Source of the DNA: an uncultured Collinsella sp.
GTDB taxonomy: Bacteria; Actinomycetota; Coriobacteriia; Coriobacteriales; Coriobacteriaceae
Length of the DNA: 21,549 nt
Reading direction: 5' to 3'
Assembly: GCA_902494765.1 (NCBI GenBank)
Contig: CABUUK010000039.1
Span: 1 to 21,549, forward strand
Within the stretch, counting starts at the first letter, position 1; every line of letters starts with the position of its first letter. A program made the position numbers and the translations under genes. The notes beneath the pieces were generated by a model that saw only the letters and a list, made by a program, of their open reading frames with translations, was not told where the DNA came from and did no database searches. Positions 14,648 through 21,549 of this stretch are shown one piece after another.

Positions 14648-15562
14648 ATGGGTACGGTGAGAAACGCGCGCGTTAACCAGGGCGGCCCCAAGTGTGCCGG
14701 CATCGTCGGCCTTGGCCTCATCGGCGGCAGTTTTGCCCGCGGCTATGCGCAGGCGGGCGTCCGCGTGCTGGCCTGGGACCCCGATGACGATGTCATGACG
14801 GCCGCCAGCATGGGCACTGTCGCCAGAGAGCTCAACGACAAGACACTCGGCGAATGCGACATCATCGTCCTTGCCTGCTATCCCGAGGCATGCATCGAGT
14901 GGCTCGAGGCGCACGCCCAGGCGCTCGCCGACGCCACCGACACCGACGCCATCATGGGTCCCGTGGTGATCGACACCGTGGGCGTCAAGGGCATCGTGTG
15001 CGAGCGCGCCTTTGAGCTTGCCCGCGAGAACGGCTTTTACTTTGTGGGCGCGCACCCCATGGCGGGCACCCAGTTCTCGGGCTACGCGCACTCCCGCGCC
15101 GACCTGTTCCAGGGCGCTCCCCTGGTGCTCGTTCCGCCCGCGGTAGACGATGCCCTTAAGCTGGAGCTCTTGGGCCAGGTGCGCGAGATGGTGCGCCCCT
15201 TGGGCTTTGGCAAGTTCAGCGTGACCAGCGCCGCCGAGCACGACCGCGTCATCGCCTTCACGAGCCAGCTTGCGCACGTGGTGTCCAACGCCTACGTAAA
15301 GAGCCCGACCGCCCAGGTCCACCACGGCTTTTCGGCCGGTAGCTACCGCGATCTCACCCGCGTGGCGCACCTCAACCCGCAAATGTGGTCCGAGCTCATG
15401 ATCGACGACGCCGACGCGCTCGCCTTCGAGATTGACCATCTGATCGAGTCGCTTGGCGCCTACAGCCGTGCGCTCAAGGACCGCGACCAGCGCTATCTGG
15501 AGAATCTCCTTGCCGAGGGCGACCGCATTAAGCGCGCGCTCGACGACGAGGCCTCCCACTAG
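14648..15562 (+). CDS. tyrA: Prephenate dehydrogenase
   Basis: A 304-residue NAD(P)-dependent enzyme oxidising prephenate to 4-hydroxyphenylpyruvate on the tyrosine branch. The dinucleotide motif GIVGLGLIGGSFARGY is at ~18-33 (GLGLIG 21-26), and the strand-2 acidic residue is in VLAWDPDD. The catalytic-domain signature GAHPMAGTQFSGYAHSRADLFQGAPLVLVPP follows at ~134-164, with SAAEHDRVIAFTSQLAHVVSNAY carrying the conserved His. The C-terminal helices include SAGSYRDLTRVAHLNPQMW. There is no ACT domain, so direct allosteric control by tyrosine through ACT is not expected. The start ATG follows the aroF stop by three bases, with GGAG overlapping the end of aroF. Confidence 0.95.
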   Translation: MGTVRNARVNQGGPKCAGIVGLGLIGGSFARGYAQAGVRVLAWDPDDDVMTAASMGTVARELNDKTLGECDIIVLACYPEACIEWLEAHAQALADATDTDAIMGPVVIDTVGVKGIVCERAFELARENGFYFVGAHPMAGTQFSGYAHSRADLFQGAPLVLVPPAVDDALKLELLGQVREMVRPLGFGKFSVTSAAEHDRVIAFTSQLAHVVSNAYVKSPTAQVHHGFSAGSYRDLTRVAHLNPQMWSELMIDDADALAFEIDHLIESLGAYSRALKDRDQRYLENLLAEGDRIKRALDDEASH

Positions 15563-15598
15563 ACCACCTATCACGCCAGGTCGAAAGGACCGAAGCTT

Positions 15599-16705
15599 AT
15601 GGCGATTACCATCGATATCGACACCGCACGCCCCTACCAGGTGCATGTTGGCACGTTTTTGCTGGAGCAGGCGGGACCACTTGTGCGCGCCACTGCCGGC
15701 GGCACCAAGGCCGTCATCGTGACGGACACCAACGTGGGCCCGCTCTACCAGATGCCAGTTAAGCAGAGTCTGGAGGCATCAGGCTACGAGGTGAGTATCT
15801 GCACCTTCGAGGCCGGCGAGGCCCATAAGCGCGCCGAAACCTATGTTGCCATTTTGGAGTTTGTGGCCGAGCACGAGCTTTCGCGCTCCGACGTGATCGT
15901 GGCACTCGGCGGCGGCGTCGTGGGCGACGTGGCGGGCTTTGTGGCCGCCACCTACATGCGTGGCTGCAAGTTTGTGCAGATCCCCACGAGTCTGCTCGCC
16001 ATGGTGGATTCGTCGGTGGGCGGCAAGACCGCCATCGACCTGGCTGCCGGCAAGAACCTGGCCGGCGCCTTTTGGCAGCCGAATGTGGTTATCGCCGACG
16101 TGGGGTGCCTGGCCACCCTTACGCCCGAGCAGTTCGCCGACGGCTGCGGCGAGGTCGTCAAGCACGCCGTGATCGCCGACCCAGAGCTTTTCGCCGAGCT
16201 GGAGAAGACCCCGCTCACGCTGGAGCTACTCAACCGCGATGTAGCCCGCGTAGCGCTCATCATCGCCCGCAATATTGACATCAAGCGCGCCGTGGTCGTT
16301 GCCGACGAGCGCGAGACCAACCAGCGCAAGCTGCTCAACTTTGGACACAGCGCCGGACACGCCGTCGAGGCCTGCGAGCACTTTGAGCTCGGACACGGCA
16401 ACTGCGTGTCGATCGGCATGGGCATCATCACGCGCGCCGCTGCCCTGCACGGCGTTTGCGATGCTGCACTGCCCGGCCGTATTGAGGAGCTCTGCGCCCG
16501 CCACGGCCTCAAGACCCGCTGCGAGCTTTCCGCCGATGCCGTCTTTGCCGAGGCGCTCCACGACAAGAAGCGCGCGGGCGACACCATCGACCTGGTGATT
16601 CCGCACGGCATTGGCCGCTGCAGCATCGACCGCACGCCGCTTTCCACTTTCCACGAACTCATTGCCGAGGGCCTCGGCCAGAAGGGAGACGCATCCGCAT
16701 GCTAG
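15599..16705 (+). CDS. aroB: 3-dehydroquinate synthase
   Basis: A 368-residue, NAD- and metal-dependent enzyme converting DAHP to 3-dehydroquinate, shikimate pathway step 2. Motifs: VTDTNVGPLY, ALGGGVVGDVAGFVAATYMRG (NAD binding), QIPTSLLAMVDSSVGGKTAIDLAAGKN, DGCGEVVKHAVI (metal Glu) and LLNFGHSAGHAVEAC (metal His). Length and order are standard. The start ATG at 15599 has GAAAGGA upstream, 36 bases after tyrA. Its last codons overlap the aroA start by 7 bases (ATGCTAG), implying translational coupling. Confidence 0.97.
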   Translation: MAITIDIDTARPYQVHVGTFLLEQAGPLVRATAGGTKAVIVTDTNVGPLYQMPVKQSLEASGYEVSICTFEAGEAHKRAETYVAILEFVAEHELSRSDVIVALGGGVVGDVAGFVAATYMRGCKFVQIPTSLLAMVDSSVGGKTAIDLAAGKNLAGAFWQPNVVIADVGCLATLTPEQFADGCGEVVKHAVIADPELFAELEKTPLTLELLNRDVARVALIIARNIDIKRAVVVADERETNQRKLLNFGHSAGHAVEACEHFELGHGNCVSIGMGIITRAAALHGVCDAALPGRIEELCARHGLKTRCELSADAVFAEALHDKKRAGDTIDLVIPHGIGRCSIDRTPLSTFHELIAEGLGQKGDASAC

Positions 16706-18018
16706 CCCGCATCACCCCGTCCCCGCTCAAGGGCACCGTTCCCGCCATCGCGTCCAAGTCGATGGCACATCGCCTGATCATCTGCGCTGCGCTTGCCAAC
16801 GGCGAGACACACGTCACCTGCAACACCACCTGCGCCGACATCGAGGCCACGGTGCGTTGCCTTACGGCACTCGGCGCCCGCATCGAGACCGTCGAGGACG
16901 GCTTCCAGGTCCACCCTACCATGAAGAGTGTTGAGTTTGGCCTGCTCAAGGCCCTTGCCGGCGGCACGCTTGACTGCGGCGAAAGCGGCTCCACGCTACG
17001 CTTTATGCTGCCCGTCGCCTGCGCGCTGGGTGCGGATGCCACCTTCGTGGGCCAGGGCCGCCTGGGCGCCCGCCCGCTCTCGCCGCTCTCGGACGAGATC
17101 ATCGCCGCCGGCTGCGACCTACAGGGTCTGGGCGGTTTTCCGCTCAAGACGAGCGGACGCATGCGCCCGGGCACCTTTGTGCTGCCGGGCAACGTAAGCT
17201 CGCAGTATATCTCCGGCCTGCTGCTGGCAGCCCCGTTGCTCGCTCAGCCCTCCTGCGTGCAGGTAACGGGCCTCATCGAGAGCCGCCCCTACATCAACCT
17301 GACGGTCCAGGCCATGAAGGCCTTTGGCGTCGAGGTCAACGTCGAACGTATTCCGTCCAAAGACGGCCAGCCCGAGGTCACGAACTTCCGCGTAAGCAGC
17401 GGCTCGTACCGCACGCCCGGTAACGTGGCCGTCGAGGGTGACTGGTCCAACGCTGCCTTTTGGCTGTGCGCCGGCGGCATCGGCTCCGACCCCATCACCG
17501 TCGAGGGTGTGTCCCTGAGCTCGGCCCAGGGCGACCGCAACGTGCTTGCCGCGCTTTCGCGCTTTGGCGCCCGCATCGTGCGCTCCACCAACGCCGCCAC
17601 CGTGCAGTCCGACAAGCTCGCCGGCTTTGAGATGAGTGCCCACGACATCCCCGACCTGGTGCCCGTTATCTCGGCCGTGGCATCGCTGGCGCAAGGCCGC
17701 ACGTTCATCCGCGATTGCGCCCGCCTGCGCATCAAGGAATCCGACCGTCTGGCTACTACCACCCGCGAGCTCACCGCACTGGGCGCACAGGTACGCATTG
17801 CCGGTGACGACCTCATCATCAAGGGTGTCGACGCCTTTACTGGCGGCGAGGTCGACTCGCACAACGATCACCGCATCGCCATGATGGCTGCCATCGCTGC
17901 AAGCCGCGCCGCTGGAGAGGTCGTGATTCACGGCGCCGAGGCCGTCAACAAGTCCTATCCCGATTTCTTCGACCACTACCGCCTGCTGGGCGGCAAGGTC
18001 ACACTCGAGGAGGAATAG
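16699..18018 (+). CDS. aroA: 5-enolpyruvylshikimate-3-phosphate (EPSP) synthase
   Basis: A 439-residue enzyme joining PEP to shikimate 3-phosphate. Motifs: IASKSMAHRLIICAALANG (the catalytic Lys region of the usual GDKSISHR), DCGESGSTLRFMLPVACALG, RPLSPL, SSQYISGLLLAAPLL, EGDWSNAAFWL, DIPDLVPVISAVASLA (catalytic Asp), RLRIKESDRLATTTRELTALG and DSHNDHRIAMMAAIAA. The loop aligned with E. coli GNAGTAMRP reads GESGSTLRF, so Thr97 is Ser and Pro101 is Phe in E. coli numbering. The start ATG has GGGAG upstream inside aroB and overlaps aroB by 7 bases; aroC begins one base after its stop. Confidence 0.97.
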   Translation: MLARITPSPLKGTVPAIASKSMAHRLIICAALANGETHVTCNTTCADIEATVRCLTALGARIETVEDGFQVHPTMKSVEFGLLKALAGGTLDCGESGSTLRFMLPVACALGADATFVGQGRLGARPLSPLSDEIIAAGCDLQGLGGFPLKTSGRMRPGTFVLPGNVSSQYISGLLLAAPLLAQPSCVQVTGLIESRPYINLTVQAMKAFGVEVNVERIPSKDGQPEVTNFRVSSGSYRTPGNVAVEGDWSNAAFWLCAGGIGSDPITVEGVSLSSAQGDRNVLAALSRFGARIVRSTNAATVQSDKLAGFEMSAHDIPDLVPVISAVASLAQGRTFIRDCARLRIKESDRLATTTRELTALGAQVRIAGDDLIIKGVDAFTGGEVDSHNDHRIAMMAAIAASRAAGEVVIHGAEAVNKSYPDFFDHYRLLGGKVTLEEE

Positions 18019-18019
18019 C

Positions 18020-19117
18020 ATGTCCTCGACCTTTGGCAACGTCTTGCATCTGAGCATCTTCGGCCAATCTCACTCCCCCGCTATCGGCTGCTCGCTCGAT
18101 GGCATCCCGGCGGGCATCGCCGTGAACCAGGAGAAGCTGCAGGCCTTCCTCGACCGTCGCGCCCCCGGTCGCGACGAGACCGCGACCAAACGCCGCGAGG
18201 CCGACACCGCGCACATCATCGCCGGTGTTGTCGATGGATATACCACCGGCGCGCCCATCGCCGCGATTATCGAGAACACCAACACGCGCTCCAAGGATTA
18301 CTCCGAGCTGCGCCGCAAGCCCCGTCCGGGACATGCGGACCTCCCTGCGCGCGTGAAGTATCACAACATGCACGATGTCGCTGGTGGCGGGCATTTTTCC
18401 GGTCGCCTGACGGCACCCTTATGCATCGCTGGCGGCATTGCGCTGCAGGCACTCGAGGCCCGCGGCATTCAGGTCATGGCGCACGTCGCGCAGATCGGCG
18501 GCATCTCCGACCTGCCGATGGACGATATGGCCTATCGCGAGGCCGACCGCAAGGCGATCCTTACGAACGATCTGCCGTGCATTGACGCCGCCGCAGCCGG
18601 CCGCATGCGCGAGGAGATCCTAGCCGCGCGCGACGAACTCGACAGCATCGGCGGCATCGTGGAGTGCGGCATTTACGGGCTTCCCGCGGGCATCGGCGAC
18701 CCCATGTTTGACGGCATCGAGAACCGCATCGCGCAAATCGCGTTTGGCATTCCCGCTGTAAAGGGCGTGGAGTTTGGCATGGGCTTTGCCGTGGCCGCCA
18801 TGCGCGGCAGCGAGAACAACGATCCGTATCGCATCGATGCCGAGACCGAAAAGATCGAGATCGAGTCCAATAACGCCGGCGGCATTCTGGGCGGCATCTC
18901 CACCGGCGCGCCCGTCATGTGGCGCATGGCCGTAAAGCCGACGCCCTCCATTGGCCGCGAGCAGCAGACCGTAGACATGGACGCCATGGAAAATGCCGAG
19001 CTCTCGGTCCACGGCCGCCACGACCCCTGTATCGTCCCCCGAGCTGTCCCCGTTGCCGAAGCAGCCGCGGCGCTCGCCATCTGGGACGCCCTCCTCGAGG
19101 ACGCCGCCCAGCGCTAA
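18020..19117 (+). CDS. aroC: Chorismate synthase
   Basis: A 365-residue, reduced-FMN-dependent enzyme eliminating phosphate from EPSP to give chorismate. It opens with SSTFGNVLHLSIFGQSHSPAIGCSLDGIPAG, the position of signature 1, and contains RRAPGRDE, RPGHADLPARVKYHNMHDVAGGGHFSGRLTA and, near the C-terminus, GRHDPCIVPRAVPVAEAAAAL. Two stretches differ from the familiar form: GESHG is GQSHS (15-19), and GGGRxSARETA is GGGHFSGRLTA (122-132). The latter resembles a divergent subfamily I associate with anaerobic Gram-positives. The start follows aroA by one base, with GAGGAGGA inside the aroA end. A 53-base gap separates it from pheA. Confidence 0.95.
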   Translation: MSSTFGNVLHLSIFGQSHSPAIGCSLDGIPAGIAVNQEKLQAFLDRRAPGRDETATKRREADTAHIIAGVVDGYTTGAPIAAIIENTNTRSKDYSELRRKPRPGHADLPARVKYHNMHDVAGGGHFSGRLTAPLCIAGGIALQALEARGIQVMAHVAQIGGISDLPMDDMAYREADRKAILTNDLPCIDAAAAGRMREEILAARDELDSIGGIVECGIYGLPAGIGDPMFDGIENRIAQIAFGIPAVKGVEFGMGFAVAAMRGSENNDPYRIDAETEKIEIESNNAGGILGGISTGAPVMWRMAVKPTPSIGREQQTVDMDAMENAELSVHGRHDPCIVPRAVPVAEAAAALAIWDALLEDAAQR

Positions 19118-19170
19118 CCCGACTCACCTGGGTTGCCCGTCAACTCTGCCATTACGTGAAAGGGGCCTCC

Positions 19171-20316
19171 ATGGACCTTGCCGATATCCGCCAGACCATC
19201 GATGGCATCGACACCACGCTCCTCAACAGCTTTGTCGAGCGTATGGACATTGCCACCGAGGTCGCCAAATCAAAGATCGAGATGGGCAAGGCTGTCTTTG
19301 ACCCCGCCCGCGAGCGCTCCAAACTCAACAACCTCGCCAGCCGCGCGCCCGAGCGCTACGAGGCGCAGACCATCACCCTGTTCCGTCTCCTCATGAGCAT
19401 GAGCAAGGCCGAGCAGCAGCGCTACATCAACGAACTCAAGGGCGTCACTGTCTCGCAAAAGGCCCACGCCACGGCTGCAGCCTCCGACACGCCCTTCCCT
19501 CAAACTGCCACCGTCGCTTGCCAGGGCGTTGAGGGCGCTTACAGTCAAATCGCCGCGTGCAAGCTCTTCGACGTACCCGACATCGCGTTTTTCGAGACCT
19601 TCGAAGGCGTTATGCGCGCTGTGCGCGACGGCTTCTGCGAGTTTGGCGTGCTGCCCATCGAGAACTCCACCGCCGGCTCGGTCAACGCCGTCTACGACCT
19701 GCTCGCCCAGTTCGACTTCCACATCGTGCGCTCGCTTCGCCTCAAGATCGACCACAACATGCTCGTCAAGCCCGGCACCAAGCTCGCCGACGTGCGCGAG
19801 GTTTACAGCCACGGCCAAGCCATTGCCCAGTGTGCGGGCTTTATCGAGTCCCACGACCTGCACGCCACCAAGTACCCCAACACCGCCATGTCGGCCGAGA
19901 TGGTCGCCAGCTCCGAGCGCACCGATATTGCCGCCATCGCATCGCGCAGCTGCGCGGCACTCTATGGCCTGGAGGTGCTGGAGCCCAACATCCAGGACTC
20001 GGACAACAACTACACGCGCTTTGTCGTCATCAGCCGTGAGCCGCGCGTCTATCCCGGTGCCAACCGTACCTCGCTCATGATTACCACGGCCAATGAGCCG
20101 GGCGCCCTCTACCGCGTGCTCGAGCGCTTCTATGCGCTCAACATCAACCTCATCAAGCTCGAGAGCCGCCCCATCCCCGGCCGCGACTTTGAGTTTATGT
20201 TCTACTTTGATCTGGACTGCCCCTTTGGCAGCAAGGCCCTCGACGACCTGCTCGATTCTATCGACGACGTGTGCGAGAGCTTCACCTACTTTGGCAGCTA
20301 CACGGAGGTGCTCTAG
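19171..20316 (+). CDS. pheA: Bifunctional chorismate mutase / prephenate dehydratase (P-protein)
   Basis: A 381-residue fusion converting chorismate via prephenate to phenylpyruvate. Residues 1-~90 are an AroQ-class chorismate mutase (DLADIRQTIDGIDTTLLNSF, MDIATEVAKSKIEMGKAVFD). Residues ~113-288 are the prephenate dehydratase, with VACQGVEGAYSQIAA, FGVLPIENSTAGSVNAVYDLL, SHGQAIAQC, AAIASRSCAALYGLEVL and the catalytic TRFVVI motif (282-287). Residues ~300-376 are an ACT domain (GALYRVLERFYALNINLIKLESRP), giving expected feedback control by phenylalanine. A long open frame continues upstream to 18919 inside aroC. The ATG at 19171, with AAAGGGG six to seven bases upstream and the natural mutase N-terminus, is the right start. 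The next gene begins directly after its TAG. Confidence 0.96.
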   Translation: MDLADIRQTIDGIDTTLLNSFVERMDIATEVAKSKIEMGKAVFDPARERSKLNNLASRAPERYEAQTITLFRLLMSMSKAEQQRYINELKGVTVSQKAHATAAASDTPFPQTATVACQGVEGAYSQIAACKLFDVPDIAFFETFEGVMRAVRDGFCEFGVLPIENSTAGSVNAVYDLLAQFDFHIVRSLRLKIDHNMLVKPGTKLADVREVYSHGQAIAQCAGFIESHDLHATKYPNTAMSAEMVASSERTDIAAIASRSCAALYGLEVLEPNIQDSDNNYTRFVVISREPRVYPGANRTSLMITTANEPGALYRVLERFYALNINLIKLESRPIPGRDFEFMFYFDLDCPFGSKALDDLLDSIDDVCESFTYFGSYTEVL

Positions 20317-21549
20317 ATGACCGATACCGCCGCAACCCGCCCCTACGGAGTGCTGGGCCGCGTGCTGGGCCACAGCTACACCCCAACCATCTACAAGGAG
20401 CTCGCTGGGCTCGAGTACGTGCGTTTTGAGCGCGAGCCCGAGGATCTTGAGGCCTTTATGACGGGCGACGAGTGGGAGGGCACCAACGTGACCATCCCCT
20501 ACAAGCGCGCCGTCATGGAGTATCTGGACGAGCTGAGCCCGCTCGCCGAGCGCATGGGCAACGTCAACACCATCACGCGCCTGCCCGACGGCCGCCTGCG
20601 CGGCGATAATACTGACTACTTTGGTTTTCAGTGCCTGGTCGAGGAGCTGGGAGTTGAGGTTACCGGCAAGAAAGTTCTCGTGCTCGGCGCCACCGGTGGC
20701 GCCGGCACCACGGCGAGCATGGTGCTGGGAGACCTGGGCGCCATCGTCGTACCCGTGGGTCGCACGAGCGAGGTCAACTACGGCAACATCGCGCAGCAGT
20801 CCGACGCCGCCCTGCTCGTCAACTGCACGCCTGCCGGCATGTTCCCCCACTGCCCCGACGCGCCTTGCACGTTCGAAGGGCTCGATGCGCTCGAAGGCGT
20901 TATCGACATTGTCTACAACCCCGCCCGCACGGGCCTGATGCTCGAGGCCGAGCGCCGCGGTATCCCTTGCATCGACGGCCTGCTAATGCTCGTGGCCCAA
21001 GCGGCACAGGCCGTCGAGCGCTATACCGGCCAGGTCACCCCGCGCGAGCCCATCCTGGACATAACGGAGCGCTTGTCACGCCGCGAACAGAACATCGCGC
21101 TGATCGGCATGCCGGGCTCGGGCAAGACCCGCGTGGGTGAGCAGATTGCCCTGCTCACGGGTCGCGAGCACATCGACCTGGACCGCGCCCTCGAGGAACG
21201 CCTCGACATGCCCTGCGCCGACTTTATCGTCGAGCGCGGCGAGGCCGCCTTCCGCGAGCAGGAGACAGCGGAGCTGGCCGACATTTCCAAGCGCAGCGGC
21301 CTGGTGCTTTCCACCGGCGGCGGCGTGGTCACGCGCGACGAAAACTATCCGCTGCTGCACCAAAACAGCCAGATCGTGATGCTCAACCGCAAGCTCGACG
21401 AACTCGCCCACAAGGGACGCCCTATCACCGCCCGTGATGGCATCGATAAACTTGCCGAGCAGCGCATGCCGCGCTACCGCGCCTGGGCCGACTACATCAT
21501 CGACTCACGCGACTGCGCCGCCAACACCGCCCAAGCCCTCCTCGACACC
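20317..21549 (+). CDS. aroE-aroK: Shikimate dehydrogenase - shikimate kinase fusion (C-terminus cut by window end)
   Basis: The open frame runs 411 codons to the window edge with no stop. Residues ~8-245 are AroE: YGVLGRVLGHSYTPTIYK (shikimate pocket), NVTIPYK with the catalytic Lys63, GDNTDYFGF with the paired Asp100, the NADP loop LVLGATGGAGTTAS (GATGGAG 124-130), and DIVYNPARTGLMLEAERRG. Residues ~257-411 are AroK: IALIGMPGSGKTRVG (Walker A 264-271), IDLDRALEERL (shikimate-binding Asp), RGEAAFREQE (Arg), LSTGGGVV and KGRPITARD (LID). AroE reduces 3-dehydroshikimate and AroK phosphorylates shikimate, so these are consecutive steps 4 and 5. In the AroE pocket the usual SxS is SYT. The ATG directly follows the pheA stop. 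Only a few C-terminal residues of AroK are likely missing, unless a third domain follows. Confidence 0.93.
   Translation, partial: MTDTAATRPYGVLGRVLGHSYTPTIYKELAGLEYVRFEREPEDLEAFMTGDEWEGTNVTIPYKRAVMEYLDELSPLAERMGNVNTITRLPDGRLRGDNTDYFGFQCLVEELGVEVTGKKVLVLGATGGAGTTASMVLGDLGAIVVPVGRTSEVNYGNIAQQSDAALLVNCTPAGMFPHCPDAPCTFEGLDALEGVIDIVYNPARTGLMLEAERRGIPCIDGLLMLVAQAAQAVERYTGQVTPREPILDITERLSRREQNIALIGMPGSGKTRVGEQIALLTGREHIDLDRALEERLDMPCADFIVERGEAAFREQETAELADISKRSGLVLSTGGGVVTRDENYPLLHQNSQIVMLNRKLDELAHKGRPITARDGIDKLAEQRMPRYRAWADYIIDSRDCAANTAQALLDT

Noticed and set aside
13634..15646. A 670-codon open frame on the minus strand antisense to aroF and tyrA.
   Set aside because: It is a GC-rich shadow of two well-identified genes, its translation shows no known family, and it has no credible start context.
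18919..19170. N-terminal extension of pheA by 84 codons into the end of aroC.
   Set aside because: The extension is an out-of-frame reading of aroC with Arg/Pro-rich content. The ATG at 19171 has a good ribosome binding site and gives a normal chorismate mutase N-terminus.
1..21549. Defence systems, CRISPR arrays, integrases, insertion sequences, att sites next to the tRNA.
   Set aside because: None seen. The tRNA-Arg could serve as an integration site, but no 3'-end duplication or integrase lies nearby, and both flanks are core genes.

Overview
The window looks like a chromosomal core region of a high-GC actinobacterium. Protein style and gene order point to class Coriobacteriia, perhaps Collinsella or a relative. 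This taxonomic call is inferred from gene content and codon style, not from any search. There are no mobile elements, CRISPR arrays, phage genes or rRNA genes, and the DNA is densely coding. No gap between genes exceeds about 205 bases.

Left block, minus strand (1-7213): a rod-morphogenesis and cell-wall elongation operon, transcribed right to left as mreB, mreC, mreD, mrdA (PBP2), rodA, a DUF697-like membrane protein, and the 5' end of a B12-binding radical SAM gene that leaves the window at base 1. Intergenic gaps are about 5-22 bases and most genes have good ribosome binding sites, so this is very probably one transcript. MreB filaments, the MreC/MreD bridge, the RodA glycosyltransferase and the PBP2 transpeptidase together form the elongasome. 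The DUF697-like gene is the unexplained member.

Middle block, minus strand (7274-13458): a two-gene unit (cyclophilin-type peptidyl-prolyl isomerase, then a membrane-anchored TPR protein) with a good sigma-70-like promoter. Next come a double zinc-ribbon membrane protein of unknown role and a large P-type cation ATPase with a basic C-terminal tail. The block closes with tRNA-Arg(CCG), which has its own near-consensus promoter and an intrinsic terminator.

Right block, plus strand (13511-21549): an aromatic amino acid supraoperon: DAHP synthase (aroF type), prephenate dehydrogenase (tyrA), aroB, aroA, aroC, chorismate mutase/prephenate dehydratase (pheA), and an aroE-aroK fusion cut by the window end. 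It covers shikimate-pathway steps 1, 2 and 4-7 plus the branches to Phe and Tyr. The 3-dehydroquinate dehydratase gene (aroD/aroQ) is not in the window. Its leader contains a strong intrinsic-terminator hairpin between the probable promoter and the first gene, with no upstream plus-strand gene for it to terminate. It is therefore a candidate attenuator and, in my view, the most interesting undescribed element here.

The two large operons are divergent, split at about 13.42-13.5 kb. Most of the window is conserved housekeeping. The items worth a second look are the aro leader, the DUF697-like gene in the mre operon, the double-anchor PBP2, and variant residues in AroA, AroC and AroE.
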